Below, piece after piece: positions 47,908 through 61,400 of a DNA stretch of 64,000 nt. A program made the position numbers and the translations under genes. The DNA is from Montifringilla adamsi. Lineage: Eukaryota > Chordata > Aves > Passeriformes > Passeridae. The notes below the pieces were generated by a model that worked only from the letters and a program-made list of their open reading frames with translations, did not search any database and was not told the DNA's origin. The stretch is taken from the NCBI GenBank assembly GCA_017590115.1, contig JAGGNK010010225.1:7178469-7242468 (forward strand), read 5' to 3'. Each line of letters starts with the position of its first letter. The first letter of the stretch is position 1.

Positions 47908-50900
47908 GAACAACCTTGTTGCTCTGCCTTCCCAAAGGAAAAGACAAGGCTTCCTAAAAATGTTGTCCAGGCATACAAAAAGAAGGTAAGGAATGTGGCT
48001 GAATTCTTCCAGAAATACAAGTTGCTAGTGGGAAGGACGTGGGCTTACCAGAATTCATGCCAAGTTATGGAAGCTTACATATTCACAGCTCCCTACCAAA
48101 CACAAACATAACATTAATCAAGGTGTGAGAAAGACATATTGCCTCTGTAACTGGGGAGGGAAGCAGTTTGGTCATCAGAAATTTCATAAGTCATGGCACA
48201 AGGGTATAGGCTTAGAAGTATTAAGAGTATCTGGACTGTTACATTTTATTGAAAACATAAATTAGTTTTTATTCTTGAATATCTTCACATTTTCATCAGA
48301 TATTTTAGTATCAAGATTAGAAAGCATACAGTGACTCTTAGACACTGTTTTAATGAAAACATAACCTGAAATTAGACAGTATTTGGGGGAAAAAACCTGT
48401 TGGTTGGAAATCTATTTCCCTACTGACATTAAAAACAGTCAACATAACTCTGTGATGATGCAGAAATTTAACTTTTGTACATTTTTATTACATTCAGGAT
48501 ACCAAAGATAACTGGATTTATTCACAGAAAGGCTGTCATTGAATTCAGTTTTCTGGTACAATTTCCTTCCCATATAAACCCATAAAAAGTATGATGACTG
48601 AAACATTAGCACTGCTTAAAGCAGAAGCTGATGTATCTCCATACAGAAGGAACAGATAGATTGCAATCTGTTTATGTCTTTTACATTTTTTACTGTATTA
48701 ATAAGGAAACACTGTGATTACCAATCAAAAAAAGACTCAGGAGTGCTGCTTGTAAAGTGCACTATTATAAAGATTTATATCTGTATCTGGGGAGTAATAG
48801 AGAGCATTGATATTTTAAGGAGCTCTGTTCAAAATCTCTTTATTCAATGAAAGCCCATGAGAGTGAAATATATTTTTCCTGGGACAGCACCATTGTTTAC
48901 GATAGGAGCTATAAAATTTTTTTCCCAAAATTATATGTATGTCCAAAATATCTCAAAATTAATTACAAGTGAATTTTCTTGCATTTAACAGAAATATTTT
49001 AGAACATGGTATTAGGCAGTCAAAAAAAAAAAAAAAATCAGCTCCTGGTCCCTACATTTGGTTAAGTCTGAACAAAAAGATATCTGTATTCAGCATATAT
49101 TTCATGAACCAAAATGTACTTCCCAAAATACGTGGAGAAGATGGCTGCTTACACACATTTAAAAACACAAACCACTAAGAGAAGAGCATCAACCAGTCCT
49201 CCCAGTGGGCTTGAGGGGAGACCACAGGGAAGTCACCTTTCTGGAGACAGCTTGTTCTGCAGGTTGCATATGTACATGCTTTTGGCTACATTCTGTCAGC
49301 CTTTTGCAGGACCTGAACTTGACCTTTTTGAATCAAGAGCCCATTCCTAATGTTTGCTTGCCATTGGATCCTAAAAGAACAGAAAGAGGAGCTAGAACAT
49401 GATCTAGCAACTCCCAGCAATCTTTCCTAGTACTTAGTTAACAGATGCCAACAAGTTGTGTATAACGTAAAATAAATGGCTACTTTTTTTTGTACAATGA
49501 ACTGTAAATTCATGTGCATGCTTCTCACAGCACAAAGTACCATGACAGTGACATGTTTACAGACTGTTTATGTTAAATACTGTTGTATTTATTCTGTTAA
49601 TACAGCCGAAGTCATAGCAGTTTGCGGTTTTGTGCCTGGCTTGACTGCATCATACCTATTCCTTTATGAATCAGGAGAGTTCCTGATCCTTTAAGAATCT
49701 TTAGGAATCGAACAATTTCTATTAAAAAAACCCCACTTTTCTCAATTTTTTTCATTTTCCATATAATTTTTCCCTTCTTCTGGAGAGCAAAATGCCTGTT
49801 CTCTGCCTGCTTCAAAGATCTTTGGTAGGTCCTAAACCAATTCCACCATTCTCTTTGCTTTAGGTCAAATTTTGATGTGCAGACTGGGAGAAAACCATAC
49901 CACACCATTTCAGGTCTGTTTTGGCACAAATAGACACCTGCTATACTTTGGAAGAGCACTGTATAGACAAAATATGTAGTTCACCAAGAGAAAAATTAAA
50001 AAGTGGTAATAATTTAATTCCTTTCTTCTTCCTTTTAATTGTTAAAATGTAATCTCATGGCCGTATTCTTGTCCTTAGGGTATGATATATATCAAACCCA
50101 TATGTGTGTAAGTGGATTTTTTAAATGCACTATGAAAAGTAGCAACGCACTGAGATCAGAATCTAAGCAAGTAAAAAATAAGACGCATAGGAACTGACAG
50201 CATAAATCCAAAGTTTATCATATAATTCCCAGATCTGTGTAGCTGGTCCCTAGGAACATAAAAAACCCAACAGTACAAAGGAAAACATTTTCAGATGTAC
50301 TTCTTCTTCTTTTTTTTTTTTTTTTCCTAAAGATCCTGCTGCAGAGGTTATATCTGGCAGTGGGGAGCTTTTTCTCTTATCTTCAGTTCCCACAAGAACC
50401 GAGCTTGAACATCAGAGCTCCCTAAGCCTAATAAATGAGAGTATTCTTGTCTGCTTTATCTTTTCTTTTTTTTCTTCTGCGTAGTCATATGATGAGGAAA
50501 TAAATATATGATCTTGTTTTCAGAAGAAGCTATTATATTAAACTGAGGGTGTGAGCCTATCCCATCCCCTGGGCTCTCACCTAGACCTGTGTGGCAGCAT
50601 GCAGTCACCAGAATGCACAATGTGTGGCTGTTGCTCTCCTTGGATCAATTGTCCTGGTCTTTGCTTTGGAGCAGGAAGGAAAGTGGCCTCTCTGCCACTT
50701 GCTGGTAATGCCTCCCCACAGTCACTCTTGTTCTGATTAGTCCAACAGAATGGGGTGCACATCACAATCAATTTCCATAAATATTCACGTACACTTCTTT
50801 TGCCTTCATTTTCCGCAAACATTCAAGTACTTGACTCATGTTCACATGAACGCTCCCAGAAAGAGAATGTTAAGCTTACATGCTTGAGCACTTGCTTATA

Positions 50901-51899
50901 GTAAATTTTAAAATAACTGAGTATGCAAGTCATAAGATGGGAAATAGAGTGTCTTTGCTGGTCCCTGGCAGAAAGGCATTTAAGTAAACCTGGCAAGTAC
51001 CTGCTTATGTCCTTCTCATCTACAATTATGTCTGCACAAGCAGTTTTATTTGGAACAGTGGACTTGCAATTTGCTCTTCCACCGTAGTCCAATGGATGTT
51101 TTGTGGAGCAAGAAATGTACAGCTCTGAGTCTTTCTTTCATCTAGAACAGGAATGTTTCTGTTCTGTAACCCGTGCCCCATACTTTGGGAATTTTAGACA
51201 AAATATATTTTGTAAGAGTTATATAATGTTACTGAATGTTGCTTGTCATGTTTCACATGGAAAAGACCTTCCATAGGAAAAAGTCTTCCATATTCTTCTG
51301 CAAATGGTCATGGACCACAAAGAAACACAGTCAAAAAAGCATATTTTTCTTAATGTTAGTGGTATTTTCTGAATTCCTGAGTGCTCAAACTGAAACACTT
51401 ACGTTTGTGTGCAACCAATCAGCCTCCATTTTTATACTTCCTTCAGCTGGGTCAGCGTTTCATTTCTGGCTTATATACATTTCTTCTTTATTTCCTAAAG
51501 TTTAAAAAAGTTAGAAAGATGAGATTTGGACACAGGAGGTAGAATTCCAGATGGAAAAAGAGAGGTTTATCAAATGAAAGAGAGAAAAGCCAACAGAAAA
51601 ACTGAAAAATGAAACATCCAAAAGAGTCACTAGCTTGAATATGGACACATGAGGCCAAATTTGTCCACAAAGTATTTCTGCTCTTTCAAACCTGATGGAT
51701 TAAGCCTGCTATTTGGTTGCTGAACAATCTGTACTAGCAGGAGAACTACTAGAAATGGCGCATAAACAATTCACTGAGAAGTGGCTGTGTTTGCTCTGAG
51801 CTGTAGCTGGTACCACAGACACCACATAAAAGAAGCCCACATCAGAGCCTGGCAGTTTATTTCACCCTGGGCCAGCCAACACATTTTCTTTCCAAAGCC
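47908..51899. other. Noncoding DNA, no gene seen
   Basis: Short A run at 49022-49036 and T run near 50309-50325. Open frames reach 115 codons (49612-49959 minus) without any recognisable domain. Nothing else supported. Confidence 0.55.
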
Positions 51900-52140
51900 C
51901 AACGTCCGTTGCACAGAGGAAGGACACCTGGAGGTAGACCCACTGCACTTGGAAAAACCGACCCTCATAGCAAGGCCTTTCTCATTTACCATCCAAATGT
52001 TGTTGTATCTCTGAGCTTTGCAGACTGCTCAGGCCTCAACAGACTGTGAGCAAAATTGGACCCAATGCGAATTTGCAGTAACTCGCTCTGCAGCGCTTGA
52101 TTCCCCTGCTTCCCGCAAAGTGTCTCTGAGGACTCGCACA
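51900..52140. other. Minor CpG-enriched patch
   Basis: About eight CpG occur between 51903 and 52138 by hand count, five of them within 52067-52137. The flanks are CpG-poor. This is weaker than the 11-kb patch. No promoter motif recognised. Confidence 0.35.
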
Positions 52141-55100
52141 CAGGCACCATGCAGATCAATAACTTTACAGTACAAACAGACAGAAACTTTCCCTTTTGGG
52201 AACAGGATAAGGCAAAGTCAATTAATGTACAACAGAGAGATGAGTAATTGAGTCAGGAGTATTTTAACAGGGTATACCAATCCGGCATTTGCATTTTCAA
52301 ACTGGTATGTACCTTCTGATCCAGAATCACTTTAAATCAATTTCTTAAAAATCCCTCTGAAGCTGGGAGAAGTTATTGTCACTTTTTAGATCTTGAAGAA
52401 TGCTGTTTCGAATCTCCAATTCTTGAACATAAGATTCCACTCTCTGCATTTTCTATTTTCTTTTATGTGTAGACTTGCAGTCATATAACCCAAACTTCCC
52501 AGGCATACATAGTCAGTTCTCGGATTTAGATTTTAAAAATGCCAGGGTTTCTGTGCCAGAGCTTGACTCTTCAGTGGCCAATATGCAAACAATGAGAATG
52601 ATATAACTAAAATGACAGCAACTGCCATCAGAAGTCAGCATTTTATATCACAGACTCTGAGGTGCCACAGTATTTTCCTTCACTAGGGAAATGAAACACT
52701 GTCTCAGGCATGGTTGTAGCAGGGAGAGATGATTTTCGAGGCCTTGTTCTCTGTTGCAGAACATCTGGGTACTGTGAGACACCTGCTTGTCCTAAAGAAG
52801 CCCCAGCAGCCGTGGTGAACCCAGCAGCAGCAGTTCAGATGCTCTGAGGCTGAGATGCTTTGGGAAGGAGAGAGAGCTTCTATGTCAACGTATGTGACAA
52901 CAGCAGTCTCATTTTCTGAATGCTGTGGGAGGATTCATGTTTAAGTTATGATCAGGTTTGGAGACATGCAGAAATATTTCTTTTTTTAAAGGGGCCTGTC
53001 CAGACTGTGAGAGAACAGCACTGTGGAGGAAAGCATGACCCATTCCCTGGTCTTTTACCCTGCTTTGTGAGAATTCCTGCGCAGCTCCCACTGTCAGCTT
53101 TTATTTGTTTGCAGTATTTTACACACTCACCAACATTTTCAGCAGCTGTCTATGATTCCAGATACAGTTTGATGTTAAATACAGTAAGTATCTGGGAATA
53201 GTAAACATTTGCCAGTAAGACAGGAAAAACAAAAAGATTTAGCAAAGAACCCTTAATGAGAACCATGGGACATGTTACAATTCTGCTGAGGATGAATGTG
53301 CTTTGCAAAGGCATTTGCATACTGTCACTCCTCCCAGTGTGGCTATTTCCTTAACCTCTTTTTAGATTGCAAACATGGTAGGCCTGTGCAAAATTTCATC
53401 GAGGCTTATCCCAAATTGAGGATAAAATGATCAATGCCTAAAACATGACTCAGGCAAAGGAGACTTAGGGCCTAATTTTCTTCTAACTTTTAGTAAGTTT
53501 ATGCCTATATAACAATTCTACTGACTTCTGTGTTGTTTGCTATATTAATGTAAGCAAAACCAGAAGCAGACTCTGACAGCTTCAGACTCAATCCATGTAA
53601 GAAGTCAAATCAAGGAGCTTGTGCATGTTTAGCCAGCAGCTGAATTTCATCCTTAGGTTGCTAATAAACTACGTAAACTATATGTCTCTCTAAACTTTAT
53701 GGAAAGTCCTTTGAAGTCAGTGGATATTCAGTTGCCTTTTGTGGTAATAGTGGAATGAAGGGGACCAGATCTGGCAGAGATAAAGATATAACCCACTCTA
53801 TCTATGCTTAATAACCACATAAAGCACACCTCACTTCCTTCTTTATGACCCCATGACCATTCTGTTAGGACACAGGTATGAAAGGAGGACCATATCTTTT
53901 ATAAGAACAGAGGAAATTTTAAAGGTAGTTCATATAAGCAGTGACATCACAAACTCTGCTAGTGCAGTTTACATAATTTACTTGTCAAGAGATATTAAGA
54001 GTCCCACAAATGCAAGCTGATTTGTGTTTGGGCCACAGGAAGAAAACCCTCTGAAGTGGTACCATGTTGTGGGTAAGTGGAAAGGTATCACTTTACATTA
54101 AGCGGTCACTGACCAAAGGTTCTGAGAGGTTTTTTAAAAAGCTGCCTTTAGCTAAGGAAGCCCATGTTGTTTAGTTTCTCAAATGTCAATGAGACAAGGA
54201 GTTTAGAGACTGAGTCAGGAGAGGGGCTTTTAAACCTTGTCAGGCTCTGAAGTTTTCGTAGGAGGCACTGGCAGAAGGAAGAACCTGGGAAAGTTTACAC
54301 TCTCAGGGTTTGTGAAAAGGACACATTGCCTTACCTTTAAGGGTTAACTAGAAAGAGGTTACATGTAGGCTGCTTTATATAAACCTATCAGCAGTACAAT
54401 GTGTACCGTGTCCATTCCTGACTCCAGGGAAGTTCAAGAAAAGACTTCTTTGAGTTACAGAACATCACCCATTTTCTTCTCTATATTCCAAGCTGTGCTG
54501 ATAAATATACTCTAAAATGTAAAAATACTGCTTGTACACCACATCCTTTGGCATGTTAGCAGAGGAAATCACATTTGTTCCTTTGTTATTAGAGACCCTG
54601 GAAGTACAATCTGACTCCATGAGTTTTATGGTGATTGAAATTCTTAGCTTTCTTGGCACTGGGACTGATGGCATACTTCCATGCTTAAAAATTCCTTTTA
54701 CTGGTGACTGAAATGCAACAAGTTGTCAGTGCTAAAATATTACCTTCATGTCCATCACAAGTAGTGGGTTTTTTCTGAACATTTTTGAGTAGTCTGGGAA
54801 ATCAATTGGTAATTAGGGAAATATGTCTGTTAATATACCTATAATGTAATTAGTGTAATGTACTGAGTAAAACTGAAAAGCCATCCTAGTAGATTTCTGC
54901 ACAGAGCTACTTTCCCAGTCTTCTTTTTATTGGAAAGAACTTTCATCAATAATCCTAATTGCAAGTATTTGCTTTAGGGTCCTCCTGCTCCCAGTGACAT
55001 AGTTTGTTGAAAAGTGGCTGCTATATTTTGTGTTAAAGCTTCTTGTGGTCTGGCTTTCAGTACATCTCCTTGAGTAGGTAAACATGACAGAACAAAAGTG

Positions 55101-55248
55101 CCTGGAAATGCAAACAGTCCCTGAATTATTATGCCTATTACTTTTTATTAGTAGTAAAACCAAAAGAAGCAAGGAACAGTTCTATTTATGCAGAACAGTT
55201 AGAACATAAATAATATTAAAATGTTACAACTACAAAACTACTTATGCC
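52141..55248. other. Noncoding DNA, possible old palindromic repeat at 53468-53578
   Basis: The 53468-53578 stretch begins GGGCCTAATTTTCTTC, has CTACTGACTTCTGTG in its centre and ends with text close to the reverse complement of its start. That layout matches a very old palindromic amniote repeat that I cannot name. A TATA-like TTTATATAAA lies near 54373. No gene seen. Confidence 0.35.
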
Positions 55249-55330
55249 ATATTAATTTAATTCTAATAAAAAGTAGGTTTTGGTCTTGCCTCCATGACAG
55301 CCAACGTGGTGCAGCTTTGCTTTCATCCAA
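55249..55330 (+). repeat. 82-bp dispersed direct repeat, copy 1
   Basis: Identical base for base to 56060-56141, 811 bp downstream in the same orientation. Flanks of the two copies differ completely. Confidence 0.95.
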
Positions 55331-56059
55331 TATTTATACTCAAAAACATTTTGGTTTAGGAAATAAAGTAGTGATAAAAAATTACAGTCTCAGAATATTG
55401 GGCTTTGACTAGTCCCCTGCTGCCCTTTATACTATGTTTCAGTAAAACACAGTACATCTTGCTGTTTTATTTCATTGTTTGTGGCCCATGCAAAATCCTA
55501 TTGTCCAGCTGCCCAACACAAATGAACAACAAATCAGAACAACCAGAAAAGCACAGTGACTGATTAAACTAGGTCAGAATTTTTGCCTGCACTGTTAGAA
55601 ATATGACTTTATTCAGATTTTCAGTACATGTTTACATCACCTTGAATGGCACTGAGGAAGCCTGCTGATGGAGCGTTTCATTTTTAAGTGCTACAGACAA
55701 GCAAGTCGTGCCAGCTCTCCTTAGCACATATTATCAAGTTGTTTGGTTCTGTTGATTTTTTTTTTTAATTATTCCAAATTAGCAGGGTGATCCTGCATGG
55801 GATGAAGCAGCATGTAAGTGAACGAGGAGAACTACAGTTCGGAGCAGACATTTGAGCTGGATGCGCTCATTTGGACAATAAAGTCACCTCCAAGCATCCT
55901 CACTGCAGCATCAGGGCACCCCAAAACAAAGTTTCCCTCCAAGTGCTTTAATCGCCCTCCTCACTGCAGCATTTTGCTGTCAGCCCCAACTCAAGCCTTC
56001 CTTGCCTGCTTCCCATGATCTGGAAGAGGCCAGAGACTGGCCAAGCAAGCTGTGGGGTT
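55331..56059. other. Noncoding DNA with imperfect local duplication
   Basis: Two similar blocks (about 55876-55911 and 55926-55972) share CCTCCAAG and TCCTCACTGCAGCAT, separated by 49 and 61 bp offsets, which implies an old tandem duplication with a 12-bp length difference. The part from 55800 on is more GC-rich than its surroundings. No gene seen. Confidence 0.55.
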
Positions 56060-56141
56060 ATATTAATTTAATTCTAATAAAAAGTAGGTTTTGGTCTTGC
56101 CTCCATGACAGCCAACGTGGTGCAGCTTTGCTTTCATCCAA
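56060..56141 (+). repeat. 82-bp dispersed direct repeat, copy 2
   Basis: Identical to 55249-55330. It sits in a GC-richer segment, and the frames read through both copies give the same peptide because the copies are identical, not because they are coding. Confidence 0.95.
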
Positions 56142-57129
56142 GGTGCCATACAGGCAGCAGCTGTTTCTCATCCACTCCCTCAGGGCAGAGAGTCCAAAAG
56201 ACCGGTTACCTTTGGAAGAGGTTTCTGGGAATGTTTTACTGCAAGAGGTTGAAGAATTAGCTGCCTCACCCAACAAAAAGTAGTAGTATAGGGAGGAGAT
56301 ACAGCAAGCTGACATTTAGTTTTCCCTCTTTAAGAATATTCTTGGACAGAGAGAATTTAGCCATAATTTCATCATGTTGTCAACTCAGACTTTGGGAAAT
56401 TGACTTCACGAGCTGAAGAACTAATGCAATTAAGTTTTATACTTATCTGTGTCTTCCTTCTCTCAAAAATGCTCCCAGAACCAGACTCTTAGATTCTCTT
56501 ATGTCTCCTGTCTCTATCAGGCAAGAGACAGCACTTGTTCTGTTTCTGGCCATAAATCCATCTCCTGAGAAACAGGATAATGCCTGAGTTTTACCTTTTT
56601 TGACTTTCAGGTCATTGCAGTCATTCAGCTGAGGTCCCTCTTCAGTACTCAGACAATTTCCATGAAACTTTAAAAATGCAATAATATTTCAGATCTACCC
56701 TTCTATCAAATTTTTTTGAAACTGGCAGCAAGCTCATAGGTCATTAGGAGGCTACTGATTCAGAGACAGAGCAATTTCATTATTCCATTAGCTGGAACCC
56801 TGTAATCAAACCCTCTGCACAATCATGAGACTTGTTTACAGATCATAAGACTTTGGAAAATAATAGACTGTGAGTTGGTTCCAGTTTCAACATGGGGTGA
56901 AAGTAAAGACAAATATTACACTGAAAAAAAATTTTAAAGGAGCAGCTAAAATGGCAAAATATTTCAGATCTAATGTTGCTAGCTTAGAAAATACACTTGT
57001 CACCTATCAAAAAAAGACTCTAAAAATACAGAAAAGCTTTTTGGTTTAAGCAGTAAAGTATAAGAGAATCTTGAAAACTAAACAAAATATATCTGTATCC
57101 TTCAAACAGAAGAAATCAAGGAAAAAAAT
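56142..57129. other. Noncoding DNA, no gene seen
   Basis: A short 3' part of a 93-codon frame (56002-56283) runs out here. No domain or repeat is recognised before the LINE at 57130. Confidence 0.55.
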
Positions 57130-58450
57130 TGGAAAAACTCTGTCACGTTTTATATAGCCACAGCTCTAAAGAAGTTTCTAAAACTGTAAGTAAGTCCTAT
57201 CAGGTAATAAAAAAAGACAGCTCTGATAGGTTTTTAAAAAGTTTCCCAGGGGAAGATACAGAAAACTACAGCTTCATAAGTCTGATAGCATTAGGGTCAA
57301 AATTGGTACAATCAATAATAAGGAACATGGGCAGTAGAGGTGTAAATAAATGATACATTGGGACAGCTTCTGCAACGGGAAATCATACCTCACCAATCCA
57401 TTAAAATGTAATGAAAGTGTTAACAGTACTAAGCAATCCAGCTGAGAAAATATTTTTTGATTGAAAGAAATAGGTCCAGCAAGATCCTTCACCAAAAGCT
57501 TTTAAAGACATTAAATCAATGTGCAATAAAACTCGAAGTACTCTGATGACTTAATAATTGGTTAAAAGACAGGAAACAAAGAGTTAAAGCAAAGTAGGAG
57601 TTTCCTCTTAGAGGAAGGTTACCAGGTCCTCAGGGACCCACGGGCAGACCTGTGTGCTTCAACATACCATAAATAACGTGGAACAGGAAGAGAATGGAGA
57701 GGCTGAGAAAGTTTGCTAATAACACAAAGTTTTTCAGGACCTCAGAACTGAAACAGCTGGAGTCACAAAAGATTCTCACAGTGCTGAGGGACTGCACAGT
57801 GCAGTAACAGCGAAATTAAGCATGGACACGCAAGAAGTCATGAACAAGCAGGAAAAAAATTCTTAACTACACAGACAGAAGTATAGGCTTTCCACTAGTA
57901 TTGACACTAGGAAAGATTTCTTGGAGTAATTTTGAATACTAATCTAGAAACATGAATGTCTGCTCAACATTCAGCAACACTCAAAAAGGCCAGTAAAACA
58001 TTAGAAACTATTAAGAAAGAAACAGCAAAGAAAATGGGAACATTATTCTGCCTCCGCCTTGTTCACCTATAATTTTGAATGCTGTACATATTGAATATTT
58101 TAATCAGCCACTTCAACAAAGTTAGAGTAGATTCAGAAAAGGCATTGTGGATAGTGACAAAGCTGATCAGAGATGAGGAGCGAGTACCATGTGAGAAGTG
58201 AGTGGATAGAGAAGGAGTTACCAGCTTGGAAAAAGGAATGACTGAGAGGAAGAGCAATAGACAATCAAGAGCAGTGTAGGAGAGGTGATTAGGGAAAGGT
58301 CATTCACTTAATGACTCTAACAAGTAAAACACAAAAGGGGACATGCTTTCCCATATTTAATTACATCATGGAACGTAATGAGGAAAGCATGAATGAGTTT
58401 AAAAAAGCAAGTGGCAAATTAATTGAAGAAAAGCCCATCATGGAGATGCA
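57130..58450 (+). mobile_element. Ancient CR1-clade LINE, 3' portion, decayed
   Basis: The order of recognisable phrases follows a CR1/L3-type LINE from the reverse transcriptase to the 3' end. First comes an RT block (frame 57129-57353, ISLIALGSKLVQSII, after Asn-Tyr-Ser). Next come ACGGGAAATCATAC and TGGTTAAAAGACAGGAAACAAAGAG. Then follow TTTGCTAATAACACAAAG, the GGCCAGTAAAACATTAGAAAC region, CACTTAATGACTCTAACAAG, and the terminal GAGTTTAAAAAAGCAAGTGG near 58400. Frameshifts and stops are everywhere, so it has been dead a long time. The 5' part is missing. The phrases resemble the old amniote CR1 lineages kept in turtles and crocodilians more than the young CR1s of birds. The ends are approximate. 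Confidence 0.8.
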
Positions 58451-61400
58451 ATCTTTTCCCCAAAAAGTCCCTAAATCTGACATGAAATTACCATTCTTTA
58501 CTTACCTTCATTACATTTCCACTCCTGTCTCTAATCAGAGTCAAGACACTGGTCTTTTTCCCGCCTTTAAGTTAAACAGCAGAAAGTAAACACTCTCTAT
58601 AAGCAACAAGTCTAGGACCCTTGAATCTTCCACCATATCCTCTCCTTTTTCAATTTCCAGCAGTCCATCCCACAGTATCATCTTTACCTCTTCCCTCATT
58701 TAGCACCTTGAAAAGCAACAGCATTTTTGCCCTGAAGGAGAGAACACTGACTGGAATGATCTGTCGTCAATTTTACCTGATCTTCATTAAAAAAATCAAA
58801 AGTTGTTTGGAGGGAACAGGTGGCTGGGTCGAGGATGACATTAGCCAGTAAATAACAGCAGCCTTACCAAGCCAGTCTAAATAGATGGTGGATCTTCAGA
58901 AATCAAATGAACTTACACTTCTGTGTGGTTTTGAGAGCAGACCATCAGCCTTCTCTTTTAAAAATCTGCCTCTGACCATGAGGAGAAATTACCTGGTTTA
59001 CAAGAATTGGGAACAAAGATGGATTTTTCCACACAGATCTTTCTCCATCATTCACTTCAGTCCTAATGAAATGTGTGAGGGTTTTGGTCTGCATCCATGT
59101 AACTTGGTACAACCATATTGTGACAGCTTTCTAATGTCAGGACTTTGTGCACTAGCTCACATCACAGAAAATGATGTGAGCTTACTCAAAAACACAAATA
59201 TACAGCCAACTTGCCTGGCACATACTTTCCACTCTGTAGAAGGCCAAGGCTCCTTGTCTTGCTGTTTTTGCTCAGCACCTGAGTCCTGATTAGGCAGCAC
59301 ACAACAAGAGCATCTGTCAAATATTTCATTTGTCTCAAACCTCTTAAAAAATACAGAACTTCCTTTGCCTGCTAGATGTGACAATAACAGCAATGATTGC
59401 TCAAAATAATACAGAACTTGAAATTTCAAAAGCCAGTTCTTTAAAGATATAAGAATGTAAGAAAAGTAGACCAGCTTGCACCAATGGTCCTATCCATACT
59501 GCAGACTGCAGGTAACTGCACAAGCAGCTTTGCTGACGGAGAGCACTAAGCCCAGCAGCTATCAATTCATCCCTACTATACATTCCTCAGGGATGAACAA
59601 CTAAAAAAGCATGTAAGATCTGCAGTCCTGAGGCTTCTCTTTGTGACACCACTGCAAGCTCTTCCTCTTGTGTTGTAGCTACACATAGCATCATTTTCAT
59701 GACATGGTGGAAATTCCCAAGTTGCAAGTAATCCTATTTTGCTTTATCTGTCCCCTTTTATTCTGCAAGTCTTTGGGGATTCTGAAATTACTTTCTGACA
59801 ATTTAAATATCCTGGTTTTCAGTTTTCAGCTGAACAAAATGGTAGCAGTTGATAATCTATGCTTGATTTGTTAGTGCTGCTCTGTAATTTCAGAGTGCTA
59901 AATAGAGACGAGATTGACTACAGCCTACATGAATTGAGATTCTTTAGAAGTTTTTAGTTGTGGTTTTCTACGAATTTACTGGATAATGGGATCAGTAATG
60001 TTGCATCTACAACCTTATTTCAAAGCTTGAGCAGTGCAAATTCCTGACAACTGTCCTATATCCAGAATCAGGCATTCGTGAATTCTGTGTGAAGTGTACA
60101 GGCTTGATATGCAGTCTCCTTTCTCTCTCTAGTAGAATGTCCCAGAGAAAAAATAAGAATAAAAATAACAGTTAAGGACAAGTACAAGGATTTTCCCAGC
60201 CAATATTTACAAATTAATGCCAAATTTCCCTGTGTCACCAGTGTTTTATTTTATTTTTTTATTTTTTGACTTGGACTATATTTCTGGCAGAGAAAGAAGA
60301 TTTTATAGCTTTCTCAGTTTATTATAATGCCATTATGCAAGGTCATACCAGAGGTCCATCTTTCCCAATACTGTATCTCCAAAACTGAATAACAGTGAAT
60401 ACTGAAAGAATGGGTATAAGAGATGGTTGAGCTGATTCCTTGGTATATTTTACTGGCTTCCATCAGAAGCTGGTTTAAGGACTTCTTGAACCAAAAGTTG
60501 CAACTGATGACTGTGGTAGCACAATTTCTTTTTTAGCCCATTTGCACTTTTGGCTTTCATGCCATAATGTCTCAAAGACACAAGTTCCATATAAAATACT
60601 CTAATCACCCTTTGAGATTTTTTCCAATGTCTAAACTACATTTGTATGTTCTTTCTAGAACATATATCTGAAATACCTTAGGAATCACATTCTTGATTGT
60701 TTAAAATTCCCCCACATCCCTTGCTGAGAATTATTCCTAAAAGTATGTGCTGTATAATCCTAGCAACATTCCTTTCTCCTCCCATCCTCATCCCCGGTCC
60801 CATTGTTCTCCAAGGTAGCATTTTATATTCTGTGCCACATTCAGCACCTCACAGCACTTAATTCCTCCCATAAGCTTCTCCTTATGTACTACTACCAAAT
60901 AGTTTCCTGTGATTGATAAATCTGGATAGCTTTTTCAAGAAATAACTTTAGGATTTCCCATAACACCTCTCAAAGTGTCTTGACCCAGTTTGTGGGCAAA
61001 TCTGGTTCTTATCAGAGAGACTGAGTGCCTTGAGAACTGAAATGGACTCTTCAGATTTATTCAAATCCAACTCTCCACTCTTTCCACCTTCTCTTTGATA
61101 TTTTCTTTTAAACAAATTATTTTCTATTGCATTTTTAATTGTGGTGCAGAAGCCTTCGTACTTCTGTGGTATTATTCCATAGCTGAGCCTCCTCTGCCTG
61201 AGCTAACAATGTACTGACAGCATCAATTCCTGGAGAATGAGCAACTGTTGGAATAAGGCTGTATCCCAACTGCCTTCTTTCCTGCTGGTCCCAATTGCTT
61301 GCAGCTACAGACTGAAGAACTGTTTAAACCTCCCCTAGTTATCTTCCACGTTTGAAAAGGGTTTAAACTTTAATAGGGTTTTAATTGTTCCATTCTTCCA

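Noticed and set aside
54360..54430. TATA-like promoter (TTTATATAAA)
   Set aside because: In AT-rich DNA such boxes are frequent, and no initiator, CpG signal or exon follows.
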